This document shows, piece by piece, positions 46,451-57,110 of a DNA stretch of 64,000 nucleotides. The stretch spans positions 35,917,312 through 35,981,311 of the forward strand of contig NC_089232.1 in NCBI RefSeq assembly GCF_963924675.1, read 5' to 3'. The notes under the pieces were generated by a model, which did no database searches, was not told where the DNA came from, and worked only from the letters and a program-made list of their open reading frames with translations. This stretch comes from Phocoena phocoena (taxonomy: Eukaryota; Chordata; Mammalia; Artiodactyla; Phocoenidae). Within the stretch, counting starts at the first letter, position 1. Each line of letters starts with the position of its first letter. Position numbers and translations under genes: made by a program.

Positions 46451-46631
46451 CTCCCACAATCCCTGGCAGCCACTGATGTTTTTATAGTCTCCATAGTTTT
46501 GCTTTTACTAGAATGTGATAGAGTTGAAGTCACACACTGTTAGCTTTTTCAGGTTGGCTTCTTTCATTGGCTTCTTCATAATATGCATTTAAGGTTCCTC
46601 CATGTCTTTCCATGGCTTGAATGCTCATATC

Positions 46632-46843
46632 TTTTTTTTTTTTTTTTTTTTGCGGTACACAGGCCTCTCACTGTTGTGGCCTCTCCCATTGCGGAGCACA
46701 GGCTCCAGACGCGCAGGCCCAGCGGCCATGGCTCACGGGCCCAGCTGCTCCACGGCACGTGGGATCCTCCCAGACCGGGGCACGAACCCGTGTCCCCTGC
46801 ATCGGCAGGTGGACTCTCAACCACTGGGCCACCAGGGAAGCCC
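46632..46843 (-). mobile_element. tRNA-derived SINE (short form) nested in L1
   Basis: Perfect target-site duplications tgaatgctcatatc lie at 46618-46631 and 46844-46857. On + it reads poly-T, TTGCGGTACACAGG to CCACCAGGGAAGCC. Confidence 0.95.
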
Positions 46844-47212
46844 TGAATGCTCATATCTTTTTAGCACCAGATAATATTCCTTATCTGGATATAACACAAT
46901 TTTTTTTTAATCCATTCACCTACTAAAGGATATCTTGGTTGCTTCCAAGTTTAGGCAATTATGAATAAAGTTGCTGTAAACATTCCTGTGCAAGTTTTTG
47001 TGTGGACATAAGTTTTCCGTTCATTTGGGCAAATAGCAACATTGCTGGATCATATGGTAAAAATAGTCTTAGCTTCATAAGAAACTGTCAAACTGTTTTC
47101 CAAAACAGCTGTACTGTTTTGCATTCCCACCAGAAATGAATGAGAGTTCCTGTTGCTCCACACCCTCACCACCATTTGGTGTTGTTCAACTTGAATTTGA
47201 AACAAGAAATCC

Positions 47213-47328
47213 GGGGAATTTCTTGGTGGTCCAGTGGTTAGGACTCTGCTCTCTCACTGCAGGAGTCCAGGTTCGATCCCTGGCCGGGGGACTGAGATCC
47301 TGCAAGTCGTGAGGCACGGCTTAAAAAA
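47213..47328 (+). mobile_element. tRNA-derived SINE (compact form)
   Basis: ggggaatttcttggtggtcc is the head and ggttcgatccctggc the B-box; the end is gaggcacggctt plus A-run. Its tail leads straight into a purine microsatellite, so no right duplication is clear. Confidence 0.9.
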
Positions 47329-47428
47329 AAAAAGGAAAGAAAGAAAGAAGGAAGGAAGGAAGGAAGGAAGGAAGGAAGGAAGGAAGGAAGGAAGGAAGGA
47401 AGGAAGGAAGGAAGAAAGAAAGAAAGAA
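47329..47428. repeat. (GAAA)n(GGAA)n(GAAA)n microsatellite
   Basis: About 16 GGAA units in the centre, flanked by GAAA units, growing from the SINE poly-A tail. Confidence 0.95.
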
Positions 47429-47764
47429 GAACTCTGAATCCCTCACAAGCTGACCGTAGTCTCTGTAGTCTCACGTTTGCTGATTGGATTTCTCTCCCTA
47501 TGTGCAAACCTGCTTAGGAAGCCACATGAAAACCAGCAGGTTGCTTGGCAAACAGGAAGGCTGAGCAAGAGGAATTACCTGGATTCTCTTCATGGCTGGT
47601 ATCAGTCCTGGTGGCCTGTGTCCTCAAATCAACTCTTTGGCTTTGTGAGCTGGAAAAAAGATGTTATTTTTCTCATTTCTAAGCTTCTTATTGGTTCATC
47701 AATTCTCACACTGATTGTGACTTTCTATACAAAATATAATCAGACCGGAGGGCCATTCCTTCTC
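47429..47764. other. No gene recognised
   Basis: Unique sequence. A 135-residue open frame (47477-47884) runs into the next repeat and has no recognisable domain. Confidence 0.35.
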
Positions 47765-48277
47765 TTTCAGGCAGAGATGTTTAACCATTTTTGTGCCATG
47801 GACCTCCTTGACTATCTAGTAAAGCCTACAGGACCCCTTTCCTGGATCCCTTTTTGGAATAATGTTTTTAAATGCATAAAATAAAATGAATGGGATTACA
47901 AAAGAAACCAAATACACATAGCAACATATAAATTGTGATATAGTAATGTACACTTCTTTATTAAAATATTAATTAACATGATCTAATGGTGAGTTTAATA
48001 GCTACAGTAATTTTGAAAAGATAATAAGTGTTAAAGGTACTCCAAGACATATGCAACGGCTTTTATATGGTTTGAAAATATCTGAGATTTTTACTGCTGA
48101 CAAAATCATAGATACTGCTGATATTACTGTGTTTGTTGTTTGCATTCAAAATGGAATGGAACGCTAAATTTCAATTATATGTTAGGAAAAAGAGATATGT
48201 TAAATTTTTCCCATTTGTGTTCATTGAGCCCCTGACTTTTACCCTCAGGCCTCCAGATTCAGAGCCCCTGCTTTAAG
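47765..48277 (+). repeat. hAT-like non-autonomous transposon (MER class)
   Basis: Begins tttaaccatttttgtgccat and passes ggaataatgtttttaaatgc and tgtgatatagtaatgtacac. It ends near gagcccctgactttta and agcccctgcttta, the paired ends of a known placental MER hAT family. Subfamily not assigned. Confidence 0.6.
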
Positions 48278-48740
48278 CATATCTTTGCCTGCACCTGTCG
48301 TATGTGCTTTTACCATTTCATTTTCTCCTCTTTCCAAGTTCTTACTTGCACAGGGGCTTCTCTTCCAGGAAGCCTTCTCAGACTCATCTGAGCAGGTCCC
48401 TTTCCTGTGATTCCTTCCCAAGCACCATGAACTTCTTTTTTCTGATTCTCCTCACAGTTATAATATAGCATTTATTTGTATGTTTTTCCTTTTAAAAAAT
48501 ATTAAATGTAACTTTTTTCATGATGATATAAACAATATGTGTTCATTGCAACAATTTTGAACATTACATAAAAGGACAAAGGAGACAATAAAAATCACCC
48601 AAACCCCAGCTCTCTGAGATAGCCACTGTTCATATTAGATCAGAATAAACTTGCCTTTATCTCTCCATGTGATGTCTTGATACCTGTTGATCTCCCCTGC
48701 TAGACTGTATCCCTAACAGGGGCAAGAAACTTGCTGGTAT
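48278..48740 (+). repeat. L2 3' part, interrupted
   Basis: gtgcttttaccatttcattt and aggaagccttctcagactca, then after an AT-rich L1M-like piece (48480-48625) the end gctagactgtatccctaaca. Confidence 0.6.
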
Positions 48741-48871
48741 TAAAGGAAAAATAAAATCTAAGGGCCCAGAGGTTGAGCATTGAATGGATTTTTAAATTTT
48801 TTTCTTCTCTGCCAAGAGTCTGATCCATCACAAAATCTGGACTATGGGGGATGAGGATGGGGGAGGGAAAA
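48741..48871. other. Short unique spacer
   Basis: No feature seen. Confidence 0.3.
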
Positions 48872-48887
48872 TGAAGTAAGTCTTTTA

Positions 48888-49267
48888 TTTTTATGTATTT
48901 ATTTAATTTTTTTACAAGTCTTTTAAAACATTAATTAATTATATATATTTTTTTTATTGTTTATTTTTGGCTGCCTTGGGTCTTCGTTGCTGCGCACAGG
49001 CTTTCTCTAGTTGCAGAGAGCAGGAGCTACTCTTCGTTGCGGTGTGTGGGCTTCTCATTGCAGTGGCTTCTCTTGTTGCAGAGCACAGGCTCTAGGTGCA
49101 CAGGCTTCAGTAGTTGTGGCTCGCAAGCTCTAGAGTGCAGGCTCAGTAGTCGTGGCGCAGGGGCTTAGTTGCTTCGCGGCATGTGGGATCTTCCCGGACC
49201 AGGGCTCGAACTCATGTCCCCTGCATTGGCAGGTGGATTCTTAACCACTGCGTCAACAGGGAAGTCC
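48888..49267 (-). mobile_element. tRNA-derived SINE (long form) with odd 3' flank
   Basis: Outer duplications tgaagt(a/t)agtctttta lie at 48872-48887 and 49268-49283. Between the left duplication and the SINE tail there is a further agtcttttaaaa (48917-48928) which also matches the right flank (49275-49286). Confidence 0.9.
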
Positions 49268-49283
49268 TGAAGTTAGTCTTTTA

Positions 49284-49469
49284 AAAGCAAAAACCCACTC
49301 ATCATCTCTGTCCCATATTAGCTATCGAATTAGTGCTGGGTTTTTCAGTTGGGCAAATACTGGGCTGTGCAGGGTGCCCAATCTGGGCTTCGGGTGTCCA
49401 GCTGCCTTCTCTGGTACTCAGGTCTGACCCCTGTCAGCAGGCTGGGTGGCTGGTTCAATCTTCATCACT
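49284..49469. other. No gene recognised
   Basis: Unique sequence. Confidence 0.3.
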
Positions 49470-49535
49470 GATGTCTGTTCTCCCACAGTGCCTGGCATGT
49501 AGGAGATGCTCAGTAAATACCTGCTGAATTTCTAC
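49470..49535 (+). repeat. MIR/L2 3' end
   Basis: cacagtgcctggcatgtagg followed by agatgctcagtaaatacctg. Confidence 0.65.
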
Positions 49536-49869
49536 CCCCTTTATTCCCTACATGTTCCACTTTGTGATACTCATTGAAAGCCCCTCCTTTATCTCTTTGA
49601 CGCTGCCCACTCCTCGTTATTTCAAGTAATCGACTTTCCTTCTTTCCTCTCTGAGATACTTTGAGCGCTCCTCATTAAGTTTTTCTATACCACTGAATCA
49701 GTGGTGATTCCATATCATTCTTCATTCATTTGAAATCTACAAAGCGGTTACTTCATACAGGGCAACAGGCCGAGCTTCTCTCCCTGAAGTCTCCCTGGTA
49801 ACTAAGGAGGCTGTTTGCTGGCTGCTAAGAACTGAAGAGGGAAATTAAAATTGTAAGTTCTTATCGTCC
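49536..49869. other. No gene recognised
   Basis: Unique sequence. Confidence 0.3.
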
Positions 49870-50140
49870 TCAGGCCTTCCCAGATCACTCTCTCTAAAAA
49901 GCGTCTCTTCTCCCAAACACACCATGCTCTATTTCAGCCCCTTGTGAGCTTTCTTCATAACACATCTGCACTTGTCAGTATTTTCTATTTACTTGGCTTT
50001 TGTCCTTCTCCCCAACTAAAATAACAACTCGTTGAGAGCAGAGACAGTGTGCCTGCTGTCATATCTCCACTTCCCAGGACACAATAGATGGCATATCACA
50101 GGTGCCCAGTAAACATTTATTGATGGAACTTAAAATGAAT
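49870..50140 (+). repeat. L2 3' end
   Basis: caggccttcccagatcactc, then actcgttgagagcagagaca, gtgcccagtaaacatttatt and gaatgaatga. Confidence 0.75.
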
Positions 50141-51071
50141 GAATGATTAAGTAATTTCTCAGAGTCCTCATTCTCATCATAGGCTAGGAGGCTTCCCGGC
50201 TGGGTCTGGGATTTCGTGTGCATGTTTGTCCCCATTGCAGAAAACCGATCTGCACTAATGTCTGCCTAACCCCTTCCACTTTCCCCTCTCCTCTTCATCA
50301 CGGGTGTTCTAATAATTCAGTGTCGTTTTTGTGCTCATGACGTATTTTCAACTCCTGAATATTTGGTTGTGCACTTGAAGAAATTAAAAGATTCAAAACA
50401 AGGCTAAAGACGTGAACAGTGATTACAAAACAATGTTTCACAGTAATTACAAAATTATCTACTGTTCCCAGTAGGTGGTTATCATCACTTTACTTCCCTG
50501 ACCATACATCTACACACATCTATCCATATTCTAGCACTAGATGTAACTTCTTTAGTATTTAAGGTATTTCCAGCAAGTTGTGCAGACACAAGTTGTGTCC
50601 ACACCAAGTTGCAACACTCATTGACTGACACTGTTGTGGTGATTGTATGTTACATTGTAGCAAACATACATGTTATTCGTGATTCTGAACTCACCCACCT
50701 GTGCAGGCTTTGCAGCTCACCACTTGCATATTATGGTGCAGGTCTATTGACTATCAGTCTTCTGATGCTTGGCTTGACTCAAATGCAAGAAAGCCACTGT
50801 TGACACATATGGGTTCCTCTATTAAATATGTACCTATAAAGTGAGGGTGTATAACTCTCTGTACATGTGGGCAGTGGTTGCACATCTCCTATTGAGTGTA
50901 TTTCTAACTGTTAGGTAGAGCCGGGTATTTCTTTCTAACTGTGTAAGTAGCAAAGGGTGGATAAAGGGAACTAAAGTAAGCCAAATTGGTTGGCCCTGGT
51001 CAAAGCAGGAACTGTACAAAGAACAGGCACAACAGATATGCCACACACAATAATCAGAGTGAAAGGAGATT
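50141..51071. other. Repeat-poor stretch, no gene recognised
   Basis: About 930 bp of unique sequence; frames up to 74 residues only. Confidence 0.35.
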
Positions 51072-51086
51072 AAAAGCCAAGATCAG

Positions 51087-51383
51087 GGCTCCCCTGGTGG
51101 CGCAGTGGTTGAGAATCTGCCTGCCAATGCAGGGGACATGGGTTCGAATCCTGGTCTGGGAAGAACCCACATGCCGCGGAGCAACTGGGCCCGTGAGCCA
51201 TAACTACTGAGTCTGCGCATCTGGAGCCTGTGCTCCGCAGCAAGAGAGGCCGCAACAGTGAGAGGCCCGCGCACTGCGATGAAGAGTGGCCCCCGCTCGC
51301 TGCAACTAGAGGAAGCCCTCACACAGAAATGAAGACCCAACACAGCCAAAAATAAATAAATAAATAAATTAAAAAAAAAAAAA
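51087..51383 (+). mobile_element. tRNA-derived SINE, mosaic long/short type
   Basis: Perfect 15-bp target-site duplications aaaagccaagatcag lie at 51072-51086 and 51384-51398. The centre carries short-form blocks (CTGGGCCCGTGAGCCAT, GAGAGGCCCGCGCACTGCG) but the long-form tail region (GAAGACCCAACACAGCC, AAATAAAT) follows. Confidence 0.95.
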
Positions 51384-51398
51384 AAAAGCCAAGATCAG

Positions 51399-51774
51399 CC
51401 AAGTGTCCAGGAGAGCTCCCTGCAGACTCCACCCACCCACTGTCTCCTAGGAAACTGACCCTTGATGGCCTTCAGTTTTAATGAGGTGGTACCAAGACAT
51501 AAGGAAAGAAATAGTCAACTGAGGCAGGATACTCCGTGGTCAAGATGTGGTGGAGATGAGGGCAGAGCAAAGAGGTGTTTGAGCAGGAGTCTAACACTGG
51601 ACAGAACAAAGGACACAGAAGATGATGACAGGGTTGTGGTGCGTATGGGTTAGACTGCCCACCACATCGCTGAGGTCAGCTGACTCCGGTTAGGAGTACC
51701 CTGAGAGGAAGGATTACACAAGGGTTATTAAGTGGCGATAAAACAGAAGTATTTATATTCATGGCTCTGACCTT
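51399..51774. other. No gene recognised
   Basis: Unique sequence. Confidence 0.35.
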
Positions 51775-51789
51775 TCACTAGGGGTCATC

Positions 51790-51971
51790 CTAATCTTTAT
51801 TTATTTATTTGGCTGCACTGGGTCTTAGTTGTGGCATGCGGGACTTTCCTTGTGGTGTGCAGGATATTTAGTTGCGGCATGCAGGATCTAGTTCCCTGAC
51901 CAGGGATCGAACCCCAGGCTCCCTGCATTGGGGGTGTGGAGTTTTAACTGCTGGACCACCAGGGAAGTCCC
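51790..51971 (-). mobile_element. tRNA-derived SINE (compact form)
   Basis: Target-site duplications tcactaggggt(c/g)atc lie at 51775-51789 and 51972-51986. The head complement CCACCAGGGAAGTCCC is at the right. Confidence 0.95.
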
Positions 51972-51986
51972 TCACTAGGGGTGATC

Positions 51987-52353
51987 TTGATAGTTGTGTT
52001 CCTGCTGGGCTCTAGATGATGATCTTGAGAGTCAGAGCCAGTCATTAAGCACAACTGATACTCCAGGTCTATCCCACATCACCAATGTTTTGTTATTCAA
52101 GTGTATTAATATCTCAGTAGTGGCTTAAACAAGCTCCAGCCTCCCCTACCTCTTCTTACTTCTTCTCACTTACCTATGATTTTACATCTTATAAGGTCTT
52201 CAACTAAAAAAGGGTGACCTAAAAGAGTCTGTGAAACCCAAAATAGTTTTACTTCTATACATGTAAGCGCTGGTTTAAGACTTTTTCTGGGGAGATTAAA
52301 ATGACAGTAATAGCATAAAATGAGATCTCATAATTTTCTGTAGGGTTGGATTT
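51987..52353. other. No gene recognised
   Basis: Unique sequence. Confidence 0.35.
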
Positions 52354-52371
52354 CAATTAACACTATCTCTG

Positions 52372-52580
52372 TTTTTGTTTTTTTTTTTGCGGTACGCAGG
52401 CCTCTCACTGTCGTGGCCTCTCCCGCTGCGGAGCACAGGCTCCAGACGTGCAGGCCCAGCGGCCATGGCCCACGGGCCCAGCCACTCTGCGGCATGGGGG
52501 ATCCTCCTGGACCGGGGCACGAACCCGCGTCCCCTGCATCGACAGGCGGACCCCCAACCACTGCGCCACCAGGGAAGCCC
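52372..52580 (-). mobile_element. tRNA-derived SINE (short form), very clean
   Basis: Perfect 18-bp target-site duplications caattaacactatctctg lie at 52354-52371 and 52581-52598. Little decay, so among the youngest insertions here. Confidence 0.97.
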
Positions 52581-52598
52581 CAATTAACACTATCTCTG

Positions 52599-53429
52599 AA
52601 AGCACCATCGCTCATACCATTAGTTATCAAGAATTAACTCTAGTAGAATGAGAAGAATAAAACACAGTTACAGATATAAATTATGCCTGCATTTCAAATT
52701 TAATACTGACGAGAGGTCATTAAAAGAAAATAGAGTTATTGTTACCAGATATTCCTGAGTTATTTTACCATGGGAAAAATTGCGAAGTTTTATATATTGA
52801 AATTCATAAATGCTAAGAAACCAAAAAAAGTTTGTTGAAAGCTAAATATAAGTTAGTTTTAATAATACACAGATAGATGGATGGATTAGAGTAGAAATCA
52901 GAAGTGGAGAATTAGATAGCTATAGCTGTTTAAACCAAAAGAAAGAAAAGACTTCACTCACTCATTGTTAACTAGGTAGTGTAGGGAAATTCAGAGTAGC
53001 GACACTGTGATGGAGTCCTTCTAAATTCTTGGTCTTCGTCACGCCAAAGTTACTAATTTCCCTCTTGTGTTCTACTGGGCATAGGAAAAAAGTGGATTCA
53101 ATTTCAAAACCAAGTCATCACATCAACAGTTTTGAAACCAAGTTTTATAATTTAATGGCTGATTTCCTCACAGTTTACCAAAACACCAGCTTTTGACCTA
53201 TTTCTTTCTTTCATTTAGGTATAATAAAAGGTTATAAAGAGTCTTGAACCTATTCTACACTTGCGAGTTAAATGAAGTTTCTTCTTTTTTTTAAATCTTT
53301 GATTACTCCATACACCTAAACAAGGTTATGAGACATAGCCCTATTTGAACACCATTCATTTATTTTTTTTTGTATAAAAGCATGGACATTTAGAGCTAAA
53401 GGGATCTTAGAAATAAACTAGTCTGTATT
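52599..53429. other. Repeat-poor stretch, no gene recognised
   Basis: AT-rich unique sequence, no long frame. Confidence 0.35.
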
Positions 53430-53850
53430 AGTTAGGGGTATGGGGTTTGCAATTGACAGAAAACAAACTCGAACCAGCTTATGCAAAAAGGAAATTTGAT
53501 TGGAATCAACCTTAGTGTCTCATTTAACTGCAGGCCAGGCAGTATACACGGGTCTCAAAGACACGTGATCCGAATGCCACCAGAATGATCTGTCTCTTAC
53601 CTCTGCTTTTCACTGCATGTTAGCTCTTAAACTTCACGTGGCAGAACCAGGACTGCCAAGTGGTCCTGAGCCCCATTCTACACGCTTTACCCAGAGATGT
53701 TGACTATTTTCCCAGTTCCAGCTCAACAACAAAAACAAAAATCTCAAGCAAGCTTTCTGACTGGTCCAGGTTTGGTCAGGTGCTGACTCCTGAACTAATC
53801 AACTATGGCCAGGGAGGTGGAGTCCTATAAGAAAATGGAGGTCCAATACT
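53430..53850. repeat. Interspersed repeat, LTR-like class
   Basis: acagaaaacaaactcgaacc, then ctgactggtccaggtttggt and aatcaactatggccagggag, recall a placental LTR-type family. Subfamily not assigned. Confidence 0.4.
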
Positions 53851-53939
53851 TGGGGTGTGGGAGAGAAACAGTTCCCAGAAGAAGAGAGGGAGATGATGGG
53901 CAGACCTCCCTCCCCCCACACACAAAAAAAATCCACTCT

Positions 53940-54030
53940 GACTCATTTTACAGATGTGGAAATTTAGGCTCAGAGAAATTAAGTGACTTACTCAAAGTTA
54001 CAACTTGTACTTAAACTTGGCTCATCTGGC
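53940..54030 (-). repeat. MIR fragment
   Basis: cattttacagatgtggaaat, then ttaggctcagagaaattaag and tgacttactcaaagttac. Confidence 0.75.
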
Positions 54031-54339
54031 AGCCAGTCAAACGCTTGCCTCATCCCCCCACACTGCTGCTCGTTCTGTGGAAGCTTCATTTGCTCTTTCA
54101 GAAGGAAGGGTGTGGGCTGGGGGTGAAGGGGGGTGGAATTAAGGGTCTTATATTATGCTTAAACTTCTTTCCAGTCTTTTGCTAAAGTTTTAACTTTACA
54201 AGTCTTTCTGTTGTCTGGTTTTGCTTCATTTTCTTAGCTGGGGAATGTACACCTGAAGCGGGAATCCCCCTGTCGCCTTCCGCCTCCGTCAGTCTCAGGG
54301 GGCTCATCCTCTGTCAAGTTGAAGTCGAACAATTATCAC
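54031..54339. other. No gene recognised
   Basis: Unique sequence with a short GGTGAAGGGGGGTGG run near 54122. Confidence 0.3.
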
Positions 54340-54600
54340 AATAACAGCTTACACCAGAGAGAGGACTTACAGTATGCCAGGGACTGTGCTTTTGATCCAT
54401 TCTCTCATTTAAACCTCGTAACAGCCCTATGAGAGAAGCACTAGTACCATCATCATCCCATTTTGCAGATAAGAAAACTGAGGCAGAGAGGGGTTAATTG
54501 ACTTGTCTAAAGTCACAGAGCTGGAAAAGGATGTAGGTAGGATTTGAACCCAGGCAGTTTGACTCCAGAGACATTGCTAGACAAACATCTCCAGCCTGTG
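54340..54600 (-). repeat. MIR, well preserved
   Basis: Nearly full-length antisense MIR: agtatgccagggactgtgct, then ctctcatttaaacctcgtaa, ataagaaaactgaggcagag and gatttgaacccaggcagttt. Confidence 0.9.
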
Positions 54601-54684
54601 CTGCTCCCATGAAGCCCTGAGCATGTCTGGTACTCCTCAGATGCCTGCTGACCTAGAGTTGGCTCATCTCTGGAGCTGTTGCCA

Positions 54685-54915
54685 ACCTGTTTAGGCTTTG
54701 GAGCTAGACTAGGGTTTGAGTCCTGGTCTACTGCTCACTAGCCTTGTGACTTTGGGCAAATAAGCTCTTAGCTATTACTCTGTGCCTTCGTTTTCGTATG
54801 TGTAAAGGGAGGGTGGTAATATCTGTCCCAAAGTCTTGTGAAGGTTAAATGAGATACGGTGTTAAGAGCTGATAGCAGAGTGCCTAGCATAAAGTAAATT
54901 TCAATAAGGTCAATT
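54685..54915 (+). repeat. MIR, opposite orientation to the previous one
   Basis: ctttggagctagactagggt, then tagccttgtgactttgggca, ggttaaatgagatacggtgt and agagtgcctagcataaagta. Confidence 0.85.
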
Positions 54916-56089
54916 TAGTTTTGAGTCTTAATCCTGGTGGCTGGGCCTGACCTTTGGGCTCCCAAATCCTCACAACTTTTTGAAGGGTATGAGGGTGGCT
55001 TATGTGAATAGGCTTGTTCAAGAAGCTTGCTCTCGATCCACTTTCAACCTGGGCCCTGGCTGGAGGAAAGTGGGTTTGGTAAGTCAGAAAGGCAGGCGAA
55101 AGTGGCGACAGGAGGGAGGAGACCCCTGCCCTTCACAGATGGTGCTGAAAAAGACAAAGCTGCCAGTTACCCTCTACTCCCTTCTCATCAGTCAGGGGAC
55201 TCTTTTTCTCCTTTGGATGTTGTTGGGTTTTGTTTTGTTTTTTTTCCTTTTGTCATGGCTGCGCCAAGTTTATTTCTGATATTATCTGATTTGTTCTATG
55301 TTCAGGCCCCTCCCAACCTGAGGGTCAGCCCTGGCAGAACAAAATGCCTCCACATCTGTGTAATGATTGCCCAACTCCAACCTCACCTCCAGCCACTCAC
55401 ATCCATTCTCACCTCCAAATATTTTAGCCACAAAAGGTATGCTTTTTGTTAAAACTTTAACCAATCTTTTGCCTGGCTTTTATTCAGGTCCCAAATCTAG
55501 GAGCTGTTTCTGATTAGTGTGGTTGATAAAGGGTTGTACTTTGTACTCCAGACCAGACTCAAGAGGAAAGAGGCAAGTGGTCAGCCATTCCACAGATGGG
55601 AACAAGTGTGAAGAGATGACCAAGGAGATGACACTTAATGGGTGAGTGAAAGATGCCAGTGTCCTGACTTTCAAATACGGTACGATCAAAGTTTTGCTTT
55701 AAAATAAGTGTGTGTATGTGTGTTTGTGTAGAATCCATATTCAGAGACCTAATTTGAAAATTAAAAAGATACTATTTTTCCCTGCTTTCCCTGCATGCCT
55801 TTTTATTTTAAGTTAGCAGCCCAGCACCCAGGACATTACAGAGGTTTGTGATTTCTTCAGCTAAGATGGCTTGACCTATATATAAGTAGAAAAATCCCAG
55901 CTAGTCCAGACTCACTGAAAGTGGAACTACAACACATTTCCCTGAGATAAAACGCTGTGGAATCCTCTTGGTTTTTTCCAGGAAACCCTGAGTCCTTAAT
56001 GGGACAGAACTTAAGGCAATGGGAACCAAAAAATCATGCAAATGTAGTTACCTGTAAAAGAAAAACAAAGGAAAAGAAAGAACTGAAGG
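54916..56089. other. Repeat-poor stretch, no gene recognised
   Basis: Unique sequence ahead of the CpG island. Overlapping frames up to 141 residues at 55027-55452 lack support. A TG-rich patch lies at 55709-55730. Confidence 0.4.
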
Positions 56090-56340
56090 GAGCAGATTAT
56101 GAGAAAGATTGAAATAAAATCAACACATAAGAAAGGGCAGGGGAACCCAGCGGAGGCACCAATCAGAAGGGAGAAGGAACTGCAGGACACGCGCGCCAGC
56201 GAGCACACACACACAAACACACACACTTTCAAGAAAAGGTACAAAGGGAACAAAACTGTATGTTGTGGAAGAGAGGGAGGGAGGGAGAGAAGAAAAAAGA
56301 GAAAGAGAGAGAGGGAGAGAGGCAGATTGAAATCTCAAGA
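56090..56340. repeat. Purine-rich and (CA)/(GA) simple-repeat block
   Basis: AC-rich run at about 56203-56226, then a GAGG/GAGA run at 56265-56325 with strong purine bias on +. Confidence 0.85.
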
Positions 56341-56589
56341 TCTAGACCGGGTCAAGCTGGAAGAACAGGCAGAGTAAGACCAGAGACTGGGTGGGGAATC
56401 CCAGAACGATCTGTTTACAAAAAGATAGGCCTATGGAAATTCCACAAGTGACTTTTGAGATTCAAATCCGAAATAGAGAAGGACCCAAATCACACGCTGC
56501 CTGTGTGTATTTTAACCGCCTAATGAGGTACCATCTAGACTAGCGGAAATTCTCCCCGGCCTTGAACAGAGGCTTTCAGATTTTAGATT

Positions 56590-57110
56590 TCAACAGACCT
56601 AAATATCCTCCACGTGGCCTCCGACAGTGCCCGGGGGGGCCGGCCAGCAGCCGCGGTCCTAACCTTCAGGGAGACCCGCGGGAGCGCGCGCCGCGCGGGG
56701 GCCGCCCCCTCGGAACTCCCCTCGCATTGTCTGTGCGCCCTGGAGTCTCCGCTTCCCAGGCGCGCTCCAGGTTATTGTTCTCCCTTCGCCCGCAGGGAGG
56801 AGGGTGGGAAGAGGGCGGCGGCGGCGGCGCGCGGCTGCCACCCGGGCTGGGGCGCCTCGGTCCTGGGACCGTGCACCCCGGGATGGGTCCGATGCCACCT
56901 GAGGCTGGGGGGATGCGGGGGCCGCCGAACGCCTCCCTGGCCCCCCTTCCCCTTCCCTTCCCGCAGGTCCCCATATCCTGGGCGCGAGCCGGGCGCGGGC
57001 CGGCCGGGCCAGGAGCAGGAAGGCGGGCGGGCGTCCGGTGCCGCGCTGTGGCTCCCGCGGCCGCCCGGGCTCTCGCAGCTCGAGGGAGGGACGCTATGAC
57101 GCACCCTCTC
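56590..57110. promoter_or_regulatory. CpG island, candidate promoter
   Basis: Very CpG-dense with GC boxes, CACGTG at 56611-56616, (GGC)5 at 56814-56828 and a CRE-like TGACGCA at 57097-57103 at its right edge. The flanks are AT-rich and repeat-poor. The known rule is that such islands in mammals are mostly promoters or regulatory elements of developmental genes. No coding exon or direction can be fixed; a 354-residue + frame (56562-57626) runs out into AT-rich DNA and is probably chance. Confidence 0.7.

Larger units (their letters stand above)
45975..47200 (-). repeat. L1 3' region, antisense, carrying two insertions
   Basis: gaatttttaaaaactagatg, agtgatacatttgtcacaat and ccctaaaaatcctctgtgtt come first; then after 46450 ctggcagccactgatgtttt, and after the SINE aattatgaataaagttgctg and ttgcattcccaccag. 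The element is interrupted by the copied segment at 46340-46450 and by a SINE at 46632-46843. Confidence 0.8.

Noticed and set aside
47477..47884. 135-residue frame
   Set aside because: It runs from unique DNA into a hAT-like repeat without a recognisable domain.
54979..55452. Overlapping frames of 99 and 141 residues
   Set aside because: Two frames of the same DNA, hydrophobic run encoded by a T-rich tract; no homology that I recognise.
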